Numbered from the stretch's first letter, positions 16,995 through 26,380 are shown. The stretch: DNA of 64,000 nucleotides from Paenibacillus peoriae (GCF_022531965.1 NZ_CP092831.1:1330001-1394000), one strand, 5' to 3'. Made by a program: numbers and translations. The notes: a model not told the origin generated them from the sequence alone.

Positions 16995-17606
16995 ATGAAA
17001 GTAGTACCTAAAGTAAATACAGACGGCCTCTATCTAGAGGACGAGTTAGTGGACGATACCTTTTCAGGTATCGTCCCTTTTTATACTCCATCTTCACTCA
17101 CGCTACCTGATACAAACCAGCAGCTAGACAACCATCGGCTTATTGACATTAGCTCTAGTGCCATAGATGTAACGAGTTCAGAAAGCACCCCTGCTGGTTA
17201 TACAGTAGGGATTCCAGTACCAGCTGGTCTATACCATCCTCGTTTTGATATCCAAGGCTGGCTGGCCTATGAAGCGGAATATAGTCAAAAGGTGATAGAA
17301 GCACAGGACGCGTATGAGCAGTTGAACAAGGAAGCTCAGACAGTATTTCAGAAGCTGCATGATGAATGGCAAAACAAACCTGAAAACGAACGTGGAGACG
17401 AACCTGTATATTCTGCTCAGACATTCACGGCTCCAGAACGAAGAGACCCAATGACGTTCTGGAGTGAAGGATTGAGTGAGGAAGCAATTAAGGAACTGAC
17501 ACAAAAAGCAGAGCAACAGCCGAGTGAGACAGATCAATTGAAGCAGCGTATTGCAGATCTCGAAGAGACGTTGACCCAGCTCATGCTTGGTAACACAGGA
17601 AAATAA
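16995..17606 (+). CDS. Fibre-associated protein (XkdW-like position or fibre chaperone)
   Basis: 203 residues, preceded by GAGGGGG. N-terminal part is beta-like with Ser/Thr-rich stretches; residues about 95-150 are charged helix; the C-terminus (QLKQRIADLEETLTQLML) is a coiled coil. Located directly after the fibre, it may be an XkdW-like tail protein or fibre chaperone. A perfect terminator-type hairpin lies inside the gene at codons 19-28. Confidence 0.55.
   Translation: MKVVPKVNTDGLYLEDELVDDTFSGIVPFYTPSSLTLPDTNQQLDNHRLIDISSSAIDVTSSESTPAGYTVGIPVPAGLYHPRFDIQGWLAYEAEYSQKVIEAQDAYEQLNKEAQTVFQKLHDEWQNKPENERGDEPVYSAQTFTAPERRDPMTFWSEGLSEEAIKELTQKAEQQPSETDQLKQRIADLEETLTQLMLGNTGK
17051..17083 (+). 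terminator. Terminator-like hairpin inside the fibre-associated gene
   Basis: GGACGATACC-TTTTCA-GGTATCGTCC, a perfect 10-bp stem, is followed by CTTTTTATA. By structure it is a rho-independent terminator, but it lies within the reading frame about 70 bases after the fibre stop. It could lower expression of downstream lysis genes or be a remnant of the fibre's own terminator. Confidence 0.6.
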
Positions 17607-17663
17607 CGTGTACTGAGGATTATATGTAACAGCATCTTTATAAAAAGAGGTGAAGTCATAACT

Positions 17664-17930
17664 ATGACCGCTTTAACAGAGGCTCAAATGCGTATTTGTG
17701 CTCATGCTTGCATCACCCGCTATGAGCGAGGAGAGGGCGATATAGCAACGATCATTGGAAGCTACGCTTTAGATGAAAAGCAACGTGAACAAGTAATGAA
17801 GATTATTTTATCCAAGCGTTCTGATCTAGCAGCGGGCAACGTAGATAATTCATCATCAACTGATGCTCTGAATGAACGGGAAGAAACGGTTAAATGGTAT
17901 AACTCTATTTTCCGTAAGAAAACAGTATAA
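17664..17930 (+). CDS. Small protein before the holin (XkdX-like position)
   Basis: 88 residues with AGAGGTGA before the ATG. Helical, with ALTEAQMRICAHACITRYERGEGD and DEKQREQVMKIIL; two Cys near the N-terminus. It is followed by a hairpin (17958-17983) and the holin gene. I do not recognise the family; position suggests a tail or lysis accessory. Confidence 0.6.
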   Translation: MTALTEAQMRICAHACITRYERGEGDIATIIGSYALDEKQREQVMKIILSKRSDLAAGNVDNSSSTDALNEREETVKWYNSIFRKKTV

Positions 17931-17957
17931 GAGAACAAAACAAAAATAATTGTTTAT

Positions 17958-17983
17958 ATGCCCTTGGATTAGTCCAAGGGCAT
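17958..17983 (+). terminator. Hairpin before the holin gene
   Basis: TGCCCTTGGA-TTAG-TCCAAGGGCA, a perfect 10-bp stem, followed by a weak T-rich stretch (TTCACTTTAC). It may act as a terminator or attenuator separating structural and lysis genes. Confidence 0.55.
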
Positions 17984-18018
17984 TCACTTTACACCTAGGT
18001 TCAAAAGGGGGAACAAAT

Positions 18019-18465
18019 ATGCATGAAAAGATCGATCAGATTTGGCTGGGGCTTTCCACGGGGACCTTGATCGGTTATTTTTTCGGGGGGTGGACCACTA
18101 TGTTGACGTTGCTGTGGTGGATGGTCGTGATCGACTTTTTCACCGGATGGACAGCGGCCTGGATTAATGGGGAGCTAAAAAGCCGCCAGGGGTATTACGG
18201 TATTTTTCGCAAGGTTACCGTGTTTTTGCTCATTACGGTAGCTCACCTAATCGACGGTATTCTCGGGGATGCACATTACTTCCGGGATGCCGTCGTTTTC
18301 TTTTATTTAGCGAACGAGCTGTTGTCCATTATTGAAAATGTGGGCAGAATGGGAGTGCCGATGCCGGATATTTTACGGAATGCGGTAGCTATTTTTGAGT
18401 CCAAGTCAAGTGGAGAAAAAATAAAGTCAACCGACCCTTCCGACAAAGAGAATAAAGTTTCATAA
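18019..18465 (+). CDS. Phage holin (TcdE/Cph1-type)
   Basis: 148 residues from ATG 18019, preceded by AAAGGGGG; an upstream in-frame ATG at 17950 would run through the hairpin and is rejected. It has three or four hydrophobic segments (about 10-30, 34-54, 66-86, 93-108) and the family motif DFFTGWTAAWINGELKSR. The charged tail ends KSTDPSDKENK. Holins permeabilise the membrane to free the lysin. Just upstream of the GH25 lysin, so it provides release of the tail particles. Confidence 0.9.
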   Translation: MHEKIDQIWLGLSTGTLIGYFFGGWTTMLTLLWWMVVIDFFTGWTAAWINGELKSRQGYYGIFRKVTVFLLITVAHLIDGILGDAHYFRDAVVFFYLANELLSIIENVGRMGVPMPDILRNAVAIFESKSSGEKIKSTDPSDKENKVS

Positions 18466-18618
18466 AGTGCCACCAGTGACCACCACCCAAATAGGCTGAC
18501 TACCTTTTTGCCCTTTTTTCGGTGTAAAAGTGGAAAAGCCCAGACCGTATGGATGGTCCAAGCATATATAACAGAGACAGAGTGCTACAACATTATAATG
18601 ACAGGGAGGGAGCGCCTT

Positions 18619-19584
18619 ATGCAAAGTCGTAGCCCTAATGCTACCGAAGGCATTGACGTGTCCCGATATCAGGGAACGATTGATTGGAAGCGTGTACGAG
18701 CCGATGGTAAATCGTTTGCCTTTATTAAAGCGAGTCAAGGACAGCGTTACGTCGATCCGACATTTATCACGAATGCAAAAGGGATCAAGGCAGCCGGGCT
18801 CTTACTGGGAGCGTACCATTTTGTAGATGCGACCGATGTAAATGCAGCAAAAGCAGAAGCCAGGCATTTCGCCGAGGTGTTGGAGCAGGTGGGTGGGGCG
18901 AAAGCGCTGGACTTGCCAGCGGTGATGGATTACGAAAATAATCCGGGAGGGCTTAGCTCGGCCACGATTCATGAGGTTGCGTTGGCATTTGTAACGGAAT
19001 TTGAACGGGTAAGCGGCCGTAAGCCGATGGTATATACAGGGAATGCTTTTGCTGCCCATTTCAAAGCGCCATTGGGGAGTTATAAGCTGTGGATTGCACG
19101 TTATAGTACACGGGTGCCCGGCGACACCACAGCATGGAAGAACTGGGACTTTTGGCAATACAGCGATAGTGGACGGGTTGATGGAATTCAAGGGCCGGTT
19201 GACCTGAATGTATACGCCGGAACAGAGGCCGAGCTACGCCAAGCATTTGCAGGAGAAGAGGGGGATGAGTCAATGACAGCAGAGGAAAAAGCGGCATTTA
19301 AGGCCCTGCAGCAGCAGGTCGCCGCTCTTGAAAACAGCAAAGATGTGCTCAAGCAGACGTTGAATGAACAAAGTGCTTATATTAAAAAAGTGGATCAGCG
19401 GGTAGCTGAGCTGGAGGCGCGTCAGGCTATGTCTGTACCGGCCTGGGCGAAGGGAGCGATGGCTGCCGCTGTTGCAGTTAATCCGGCAAGCCCGATTGTG
19501 GATGCGAAACTGCCAAGCAGTTACGATTTTTATCGCTTACTGGTCGTATTGAACCGTCTGGGTGTGTTTAAAACAACCAAATGA
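18619..19584 (+). CDS. GH25 endolysin (N-acetylmuramidase)
   Basis: About 321 residues from ATG 18619, with AGGGAGG at 18603-18609. The GH25 domain (about 10-205) has the expected acids: D13 in GIDVSRYQG and D104/E106 in MDYEN, and ends in WQYSDSGRVDGI. A Glu/Lys coiled coil (about 215-270) and a C-terminal domain (SVPAWAKGAMAAAV ... YDFYRLLVVLNRLGVF) common in Paenibacillus wall enzymes follow. It cleaves glycan between MurNAc and GlcNAc, lysing the producer with the holin. Confidence 0.92.
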   Translation: MQSRSPNATEGIDVSRYQGTIDWKRVRADGKSFAFIKASQGQRYVDPTFITNAKGIKAAGLLLGAYHFVDATDVNAAKAEARHFAEVLEQVGGAKALDLPAVMDYENNPGGLSSATIHEVALAFVTEFERVSGRKPMVYTGNAFAAHFKAPLGSYKLWIARYSTRVPGDTTAWKNWDFWQYSDSGRVDGIQGPVDLNVYAGTEAELRQAFAGEEGDESMTAEEKAAFKALQQQVAALENSKDVLKQTLNEQSAYIKKVDQRVAELEARQAMSVPAWAKGAMAAAVAVNPASPIVDAKLPSSYDFYRLLVVLNRLGVFKTTK

Positions 19585-20338
19585 TCTTTTATAAATTTTA
19601 TGAGAAAAAGGGATTATTTTCATGCAAACTAATCCATACGCCTGAAACGTAAATAGACAGGCGGTTCAAAGGCAACCGCCTGCACTTATTGTAAAGTGAT
19701 GTTCTTCATGATTTCTACATAAGCTGAACTAGAACGTTTTAAAAGTGTGAATCATTGGGTGAAAATGCAGCATGTCTACCAGCCAAATCAAGCGGTAAAA
19801 GCTCTTGTACGTTTATTTATTTCAGAACATATCTGGGAATAGGATATACAGGATGTAGGTCCGGTGCTGAATACATTTTTGAGGTAAGATTATACTCCTG
19901 CTTGGAGGTTAAAGACCCCCAGCAGGAGCATATATTTGGTATGATCGTGTAAGTTGGTTTGTAATATTAATTGACATGATGTATAAAAACATATCGTAAT
20001 GTATGAAAAAACCCCTTGTCGGCTTCCAGATTTTATAGTAAAGTATCCAATAATCAACTTTGTTTGAGCATAATATTCACTGTTTGTGAGTATATGTCAC
20101 ACTTTCACCACGACCTTACATACTCCTCTTTCTCTTTATCACATCACATTTATTCATTACCCTACAGCATCTCTTACACCACTAGATTATGAACACTTCT
20201 GTCCTACTACACCTATTTGATGAACTCGGAACCTGGGATTACAGCTTGAGGACAAGCCTTGTCATGTCAATTCAAGAATTGGCATTCATCCGGTATCAAC
20301 GAATTAACAATATATAAGGTGTGAAAGGGGTTTGCTGC
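19585..20338. other. 754-base gap after the tail locus
   Basis: No convincing gene. Two hairpins stand out: CAGGCGGTT/AACCGCCTG at 19658-19682, probably the end of the tail operon transcript though without a good T run, and CTCCTGCT/AGCAGGAG at 19895-19928. A TTGACA at 19971 has only a poor -10 (CGTAAT, 18 bp). A palindrome CAATTCAAGAATTG lies at 20269-20282, some 57 bases before the lipoprotein gene. A 31-codon reading frame ends at about 19840 but cannot be supported as a gene. Confidence 0.5.
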
Positions 20339-21994
20339 ATGAGCAAAAAGTATGCAAAACACAAAATCTGGACCGTTCTGCTGGTGCTTGCGCTAGGAGC
20401 TGTTTTGGCGCTTTCCGGTTGTGGGGGATCAGGTGAAGGAGCAAAGCCAGAGGCAGGGAAAACACCAAGCGGAGCAGGAGAGGGCGTGCAGGACACGCTT
20501 ATTTATGGACGCGGCGGAGATTCCGTGGCGCTAGATCCTGCCATTGTGACTGAAAGCGAGTCGCTAAAAATCGGAATGCAAGTGTTCGACACACTGCTGG
20601 AATATAAGGTAAACACAACGGAGATCCAACCGGGGCTTGCAGAGAGCTGGGAAGTATCACCGGATGGACTGGTCTATACGTTCAAGCTGCGCCAGGGTGT
20701 AAAATTCCATGATGGAAGTGACTTTAACGCTGAAGCGGTTGTGTTTAACTTTGACCGCTGGGCTGATCCAAAAAGTCCATACAAATTTGAAGGTGACTCG
20801 TTTGACTATTATGATTCTATGTTCGGTCCTGAAGGAAGTAGGGTGATTAAGGAGGTTAAAGCGGTAGATGCGAACAGTGTCCAGTTTACACTAAACAAGC
20901 CGCAGGCGCCGTTTTTACAAAATATCGCTATGCCATCCTTTAGTATTGCAAGTCCCAAGGCAATTCAGGAGAAAAAGGCTGATTTCAAAAGTAATCCGGT
21001 CGGCACGGGGCCTTTTGTATTTAAGGAATGGAAACGGAACGATACCATCACGCTGGAGAAGAATCCAAACTATTGGAAAGAGGGCCAGCCGAAGTTGGCA
21101 AAGATCATTGTTCGTTCCATACCCGACAATACCGCGCGATTTAATGCTCTGCAAAATGGAGAAATTGACCTGATGGAGGATTTGAATCCGGATGATGCAA
21201 AGCAGCTAGACGGTAATAGCGAATTGGTGAAAATTGAACGTCCCTCCTTTAATGTGGCGTACATTGGATTTAATTTAAAGAAAAAAACATTCAATAATCC
21301 CAAGGTGCGCCAGGCGCTGAATCACGCAGTGAACAAGCAGGCCATTGTTGATGCATTGTTTGCAGGGCAGGCTAAGCCTGCGGTCAATCCGATGCCACCT
21401 ACGTTATGGGGGTACAACGATAGTATTCAGGACTACGCCTATGATCTGGATAAGGCTAAATCTTTACTGGCGGAAGCGGGCTTTCCTAACGGGCTTCCCG
21501 AGCCGTTAACCTTCTATGCAATGCCCGTATCTCGTCCTTACATGCCTGACGGCAAAAAGGTGGCAGAGGCCATTCAAGCCGATTTTGAAAAAATAGGCGT
21601 CAAAGTCAACATCCAATCTCCAGAATGGGCTACGTATCTGGATGATCTTAAAGCAGGAGAGAAGGATGATCTGTACATGTTGGGATGGAACGGGGACAAT
21701 GGTGACCCGGATAATTTCCTTTATACATTGCTGGACAAGGATACGATTCCAGGCAATAACCGTAGTTTTTATGTGAATGAGGAACTCCACAAAGTATTGG
21801 TGAAGGCGCAGGTTGAGGTCGATCAGGACAAGCGTGGGGAACTGTATAAACAAGCACAAGTGATTATTAAACAGGATGCACCGTGGATTCCCTTGGTTCA
21901 CAGCACACCGTTGATGGCAGGTAAAGCGAACCTCAAGGGTTTTGTACCTTCTCCGGCAGGTATGGAAGCGTACGGAAATATTTATTTTGAATAG
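20339..21994 (+). CDS. Peptide ABC transporter substrate-binding lipoprotein
   Basis: 551 residues from ATG 20339, with AAAGGGG at 20324-20330. The lipobox LSGC places the acylated Cys at residue 28. The rest is a cluster C/SBP family 5 protein (IQPGLAESWEVSPDGLVYTF, GTGPFVFKEW, RQALNHAVNKQAIV), which captures di- or oligopeptides, nickel or glutathione-type ligands outside the membrane. It starts an operon with two permeases. Which peptide it binds cannot be told from sequence. Confidence 0.92.
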   Translation: MSKKYAKHKIWTVLLVLALGAVLALSGCGGSGEGAKPEAGKTPSGAGEGVQDTLIYGRGGDSVALDPAIVTESESLKIGMQVFDTLLEYKVNTTEIQPGLAESWEVSPDGLVYTFKLRQGVKFHDGSDFNAEAVVFNFDRWADPKSPYKFEGDSFDYYDSMFGPEGSRVIKEVKAVDANSVQFTLNKPQAPFLQNIAMPSFSIASPKAIQEKKADFKSNPVGTGPFVFKEWKRNDTITLEKNPNYWKEGQPKLAKIIVRSIPDNTARFNALQNGEIDLMEDLNPDDAKQLDGNSELVKIERPSFNVAYIGFNLKKKTFNNPKVRQALNHAVNKQAIVDALFAGQAKPAVNPMPPTLWGYNDSIQDYAYDLDKAKSLLAEAGFPNGLPEPLTFYAMPVSRPYMPDGKKVAEAIQADFEKIGVKVNIQSPEWATYLDDLKAGEKDDLYMLGWNGDNGDPDNFLYTLLDKDTIPGNNRSFYVNEELHKVLVKAQVEVDQDKRGELYKQAQVIIKQDAPWIPLVHSTPLMAGKANLKGFVPSPAGMEAYGNIYFE

Positions 21995-22023
21995 CCCAAA
22001 CGCAAGCAGGCGGTGAATAGGAT

Positions 22024-23028
22024 ATGAACTCATATATTGTAAAAAGACTGGCCATATTGATTCCTGTATTACTAGGCATGACGCTTATCGTATTTTCGAT
22101 TATTCATGCTATTCCGGGTGATCCGGCGGAAACCATACTAGGAGATAAAGCTACGGAACAGTCCAAGCAGGCGCTACGTGAGCAATTGGGACTGGATAAG
22201 CCGTGGTTTCAGCAATATGGAACCTATTTGAGTGAACTGGCACATGGAGACTTGGGTGATTCCATTCGCACCAGACAGCCGATTGCCCGGGAAATGCTTC
22301 CTTATCTGGCGGCTACGCTGGAGTTGACAGTAGCGAGCATGTTTTTTGCCATAGTAGTTGGAATGAACGCTGGCATCGTGAGTGCCTGGAAGCGAAATTC
22401 CTGGTTTGACTATGTCAGCATGGTCATTGCACTGGTCGGAGTATCGATGCCGATTTTTTGGCTGGGCTTGATGGAGCAATGGATTTTTGCAAATAAGCTG
22501 CATTGGCTTCCTTCCATCGGACGCATGAATTCCCGTGATCCGGTGGAAGCTGTGACACATTTAGCCGTGATTGATGCGTTCATAGGTGGACGTATGGATC
22601 AGGTGTGGACCGTTATCAAGCATTTGATCCTACCCAGTATCGCACTGGGAACGATTCCAATGGCGGTCATTGCGCGCATTACCCGTTCCAGTATGCTGGA
22701 GGTTATGGATGCGGACTATATCCGTACGGCTCGGGCGAAGGGGCTGGCATCTTTTCAAGTCGTGTACAAACATGCGCTTAAAAATGCTGCGATCCCTGTG
22801 CTTACTGTCATCGGTCTTCAGACGGGATCACTACTGGGAGGCGCGGTACTGACAGAAACCATTTTTGCCTGGCCCGGCATCGGGCGGTACATTTTTGAAG
22901 CGATCAGCTCGCGTGACTATCCGGTTATTCAAAGCGGAATTCTGATCATAGCGTTTCTGTTCGTCATCATTAATCTGATTGTCGATTTGTTGTACGCGGT
23001 TCTCGACCGGCGTATCCGTTATCAGTAA
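22024..23028 (+). CDS. Peptide ABC transporter permease, DppB/GsiC type
   Basis: 334 residues, 29 bases after the lipoprotein gene. Six membrane segments; the first (AILIPVLLGMTLIVFSIIHAIPGDPA) is the family signature, and the EAA loop (RTARAKGLASFQVVYKHALKNA) for ATPase contact is present. It partners with the next permease. Confidence 0.92.
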   Translation: MNSYIVKRLAILIPVLLGMTLIVFSIIHAIPGDPAETILGDKATEQSKQALREQLGLDKPWFQQYGTYLSELAHGDLGDSIRTRQPIAREMLPYLAATLELTVASMFFAIVVGMNAGIVSAWKRNSWFDYVSMVIALVGVSMPIFWLGLMEQWIFANKLHWLPSIGRMNSRDPVEAVTHLAVIDAFIGGRMDQVWTVIKHLILPSIALGTIPMAVIARITRSSMLEVMDADYIRTARAKGLASFQVVYKHALKNAAIPVLTVIGLQTGSLLGGAVLTETIFAWPGIGRYIFEAISSRDYPVIQSGILIIAFLFVIINLIVDLLYAVLDRRIRYQ

Positions 23029-23063
23029 TCAAGTCGTCAATTGTTCAAGGGGGAGCTTGTCCG

Positions 23064-23975
23064 ATGTCACAATTTTCAATGGAACCCAACAACATACCGA
23101 CGACACGCAGTACATTGGCGCATTTGCCTGTTGTGACTGGCCCTTGGAGGGACGCGTGGAGGGCATTCCGTCACAATAAAATGGCGTTCGTCGGCCTGAG
23201 CATTATTATCTTCTTTGTCATCATTGCTTTGATCGCGCCGTGGATTGCTCCTTTTGACTATAAAGAGCAAAATTTGGTGAGCCGTTTGCAGCCTCCTTCT
23301 GCGGAGCATTGGTTCGGTACGGATGATCTCGGTCGAGATTTACTGACTCGCACGCTGTATGGAGCCAGAATCTCGTTGTGGGTCGGTTTCTTGTCTGTTA
23401 TTGGTTCAATGATTGTAGGAACCGCCTTAGGTTTAATCGCAGGATTTTACGGAAAATGGGCAGATATGATCATTTCGCGGCTATTCGACATTTTACTGGC
23501 ATTTCCGGGTATTTTGCTGGCCATTGCTATTGTGGCCATTCTAGGGCCTTCATTGGAAAATGCGCTGTACGCCATTGCCATTGTCAATGTGCCAACGTAT
23601 GGAAGGTTAGTTCGCTCTAAGGTGCTGAGTGTCAAAACAGAGGAGTATATCACTTCTGCTAGAGCGCTTGGAGCCAATAATACACGAATCATCCTCCGTT
23701 ATATTTTGCCTAACAGCCTGACACCAATCATCGTACAGGGAACGTTGGGGATCGGAACGGCTATCATTGAAGCAGCAGCGCTTGGATTTCTAGGCTTGGG
23801 TGCACAACCTCCTGAGCCAGAGTGGGGTAAAATGTTGTCCGATTCACGGCAATATATCCAGAACGCGCCGTGGACAGTTATTTTTCCGGGGATATCTATC
23901 ATGCTGACCGTATTGGGCTTTAACCTGATGGGTGATGGGTTGCGGGATGTATTGGACCCGAGGGCGAAGCGTTAG
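23064..23975 (+). CDS. Peptide ABC transporter permease, DppC/GsiD type
   Basis: 303 residues, with GGGGGAG upstream. N-terminal OppC-type segment, then TDDLGRDLLTRTLYGARIS and EAA loop YITSARALGANNTRIILRY are typical. It ends the operon: a strong terminator follows and no ABC ATPase gene is present on either side, so ATPases must come from another locus or have been lost. Confidence 0.92.
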   Translation: MSQFSMEPNNIPTTRSTLAHLPVVTGPWRDAWRAFRHNKMAFVGLSIIIFFVIIALIAPWIAPFDYKEQNLVSRLQPPSAEHWFGTDDLGRDLLTRTLYGARISLWVGFLSVIGSMIVGTALGLIAGFYGKWADMIISRLFDILLAFPGILLAIAIVAILGPSLENALYAIAIVNVPTYGRLVRSKVLSVKTEEYITSARALGANNTRIILRYILPNSLTPIIVQGTLGIGTAIIEAAALGFLGLGAQPPEPEWGKMLSDSRQYIQNAPWTVIFPGISIMLTVLGFNLMGDGLRDVLDPRAKR

Positions 23976-24006
23976 AGCAAAAGTGGTGAGGGATATAAAG
24001 TTGAGT

Positions 24007-24054
24007 AAAAAGGTGTTCTCTGGCCTGTAGCAAATGGCTGGGGGACACCTTTTT
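24007..24054 (+). terminator. Rho-independent terminator after the peptide ABC operon
   Basis: AAAAAGGTGT (24007-24016) pairs with ACACCTTTTT (24045-24054), the 3' arm including the T run. Confidence 0.85.
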
Positions 24055-24081
24055 ACATGAGCATTTTGCATAATTTCGTTT

Positions 24082-24516
24082 TTGAAAATTAGGCATCAGT
24101 ATCTTAAGCCTGAGCGAACAGCATGGGAAAACCGTTCAGTCTACGCTATTGCCACGGGCAAGGACTTACCTAAAAGCCCACCATCGCTTACTCAATCCGC
24201 CTGCGGAATCGCTGGTAGAGGAGAGCCGTACCCGACTGGAGACGCTACTAACCTTCTCCCCGCTGCTTCGCAGCGTATGGGAATGGAAGGAAGCAATGAC
24301 TGCTCGCCTAACTTTAGTGCTGCCAAACTGGGATTTGAGCGTTGGTGTGAGCAAGGCGAAAAGATGGACCACCCTGCTGTTTGTAGCACCTTAAAAACGA
24401 TGCGCAATTGGAACATAGAAATCGTAAACTACCATCAATGTCGGTGGACAAACGCAACGGTAGAAGGTCGTCACAATCGCATTAAGGCCTTTCAGCGTCG
24501 CCATGTTGTCATTTAG
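24082..24516 (+). pseudogene. Remnant of an ISL3-family transposase
   Basis: C-terminal transposase sequence (MRNWNIEIVNYHQCRWTNAT, VEGRHNRIKAFQRR) in one frame and an upstream segment (LKAHHRLLNPPAESLVEES, TRLETLLTFSPLLRSVWEW) in another frame around 24170-24300, so at least one frameshift has occurred. The N-terminal zinc-finger and most of the DDE domain are absent, and the 3' end stops early. It marks the left boundary of an AT-richer segment. Confidence 0.8.
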
Positions 24517-24550
24517 AGGCTGATTGAATATGTAAAATTGTTAATATTTA

Positions 24551-24580
24551 GGAAGTGGAATTTTGTTCTGTCCCACTTCC
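24551..24580. terminator. Hairpin after the ABC exporter gene
   Basis: GGAAGTGG (24551-24558) pairs with CCACTTCC (24573-24580). On the minus strand it follows the exporter stop by about 80 bases but has a weak T tract, so termination is only probable. Confidence 0.4.
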
Positions 24581-24661
24581 ATTTCATTAGTTATTTTAAT
24601 GTCTTTACTTTCAAAGAGAACACGAAAGTAACTTACTAGAAACCTTTTTGCATCCTATAGT

Positions 24662-26380
24662 CTAATCTTCAGTCAAACGACCATTATGCCAAAGTTGTTG
24701 ATAATACGGATGTGTTTTTTGTAATGCTTCATGTGTGCCTTGACCTGACAGGCGTCCTTCTTCAAAGACAAGGATTTGGTCTGCACTTGTAATCGTGGAT
24801 AATCGATGGGCGATGATGATCGTCATCCGGTTTTTCGTTAACGCTTGAAGGGCAAGCTGCACTTCACGCTCTGATTCGTTATCTAAGTTCGATGTCGCCT
24901 CATCAAGTAATAAGATTCTCGGACTTCGTAAAATCGCACGAGCAATCGCAATACGCTGTTTTTGACCACCTGAAAGCTTAATACCTCCTTCACCAACCTC
25001 TGTATCGAGGCGTTTGTCCAGCTGCATGACAAAATCATAGGCATAGGCTGCTTTTAATGCGGCAAGTACCTCTTGTTCGCTTGCTCCATTCGTCCCGTAC
25101 ATGACGTTGTCACGAATCGTTCCATTTAATAACGGTGCATTTTGACTTACATAGCCAAACAGCCCACGCCACTCTGTTAAGTTAAATTGCTCAATGTTTT
25201 CGTTACCATACAGTATCGCACCTGATGTCGCGTCATAAAATCGTTCAATAAGGGAGAACATCGTCGTTTTCCCACCACCACTTCGGCTGACAAAGGCGGT
25301 CGTTTCATTCGGTTCTAACGTAAATGTCATGTCATTTAATACATACTTTTCATTATATTTAAACGATACGTTTTGGAAGTGGATAGGTAGTGGTGTAGCA
25401 GATACTGGTTTCCCGTCTTGTACTTCACGCTTCACATTGAGTGCTTCAACAATACGCTCTGTCGCACCAAGTGTTTTTTGTAAATTGGTAAAGAACGTCG
25501 CCATTTGTGTAAATGGCATAATAATTTGCACTAAATAAATCATAATGGCAACAAGCTCGCCTGAAGTGATTGCTCCTGTTGCTACCTGTGAGCCGCCATA
25601 GCCGAAAATCGCAATCAATACGACCATCATGAGTAGCGTCATCAGTGGTGAAAGAATCGCAACAATCTTCGCTTCCTTTAAACCGTACTTGTACAGCTGC
25701 TGAATTTGCTTTTTACCGCCTGCTAGCTCCTGCTGCTCCGTTTGCGACGCTTTCACAAGACGAATATTCGATAAAATACGTCCTAATCGTCCGCCAAAGC
25801 CTGCTAGCTCATCCTGATTTTCTACTGAGATGGCATACATTTTTTCGCCTAATGGATACGTCACAAAAATTGTCAGTGGCACAGCAATCAGGAGTAGCAA
25901 TGTCATTTTCCAGTCAATCCATAGTAAAACAACAACGGCACCGAGGATCGCAAATAGTCCTGACACAAAGGACACGAGCTGCTCGGTCACAAACTCCTTC
26001 ACGACATTTGTATCCTGCGTAATGCGGCTCATCGTTTCGCCTGATTCATGCGCATCATAATACGATAAACGTAAATGTAGCATATGTTCCCATACTTCTG
26101 TCCTTAAATTCGCGACAACCTTTTCACCTAAACGGCGCATCAGATAAAACGCAATGGCACTTAACATCGCTTGCACAATTAAAATCGCAATGACTGGCAA
26201 GAGTGATGTTACGGCAAAACCCGCATCTGAAATTTGATTAATGAGCTTCATCGTTAACAGGGGGACAGCAAGCCCAGCTGCAACCTCCACTAAACTAATG
26301 AAAAATAAAAAGACTAATTGCCCCTTCGCCATTTGACTGCGATTCATCAATGCCCAAAGCTGTGAGACCTTTCCTTGCAT
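24662..26380 (-). CDS. Multidrug ABC exporter (BmrA-like half transporter)
   Basis: 572 residues. Six membrane segments (about 20-300) are fused to one ATPase domain with Walker A SRSGGGKTT (the usual first residue G/P replaced by S), Q-loop VSQNAPLLNGT, signature LSGGQKQR and Walker B ILLLDEATS. It works as a homodimer to export drugs or lipids. Start overlaps the GNAT gene stop (TAATG). AT-rich codons differ from those of the flanking genes, indicating transfer. Control by the adjacent MerR protein is likely. Confidence 0.9.
   Translation of the reverse strand: MQGKVSQLWALMNRSQMAKGQLVFLFFISLVEVAAGLAVPLLTMKLINQISDAGFAVTSLLPVIAILIVQAMLSAIAFYLMRRLGEKVVANLRTEVWEHMLHLRLSYYDAHESGETMSRITQDTNVVKEFVTEQLVSFVSGLFAILGAVVVLLWIDWKMTLLLLIAVPLTIFVTYPLGEKMYAISVENQDELAGFGGRLGRILSNIRLVKASQTEQQELAGGKKQIQQLYKYGLKEAKIVAILSPLMTLLMMVVLIAIFGYGGSQVATGAITSGELVAIMIYLVQIIMPFTQMATFFTNLQKTLGATERIVEALNVKREVQDGKPVSATPLPIHFQNVSFKYNEKYVLNDMTFTLEPNETTAFVSRSGGGKTTMFSLIERFYDATSGAILYGNENIEQFNLTEWRGLFGYVSQNAPLLNGTIRDNVMYGTNGASEQEVLAALKAAYAYDFVMQLDKRLDTEVGEGGIKLSGGQKQRIAIARAILRSPRILLLDEATSNLDNESEREVQLALQALTKNRMTIIIAHRLSTITSADQILVFEEGRLSGQGTHEALQKTHPYYQQLWHNGRLTED

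Noticed and set aside
3304..19584. A complete inducible prophage.
   Set aside because: No integrase, replication, terminase, portal or capsid gene, and no att-like direct repeats could be found at the borders.
19747..19842. Short reading frame (31 codons) after the lysin.
   Set aside because: No ribosome site and no family; cannot be told from chance.
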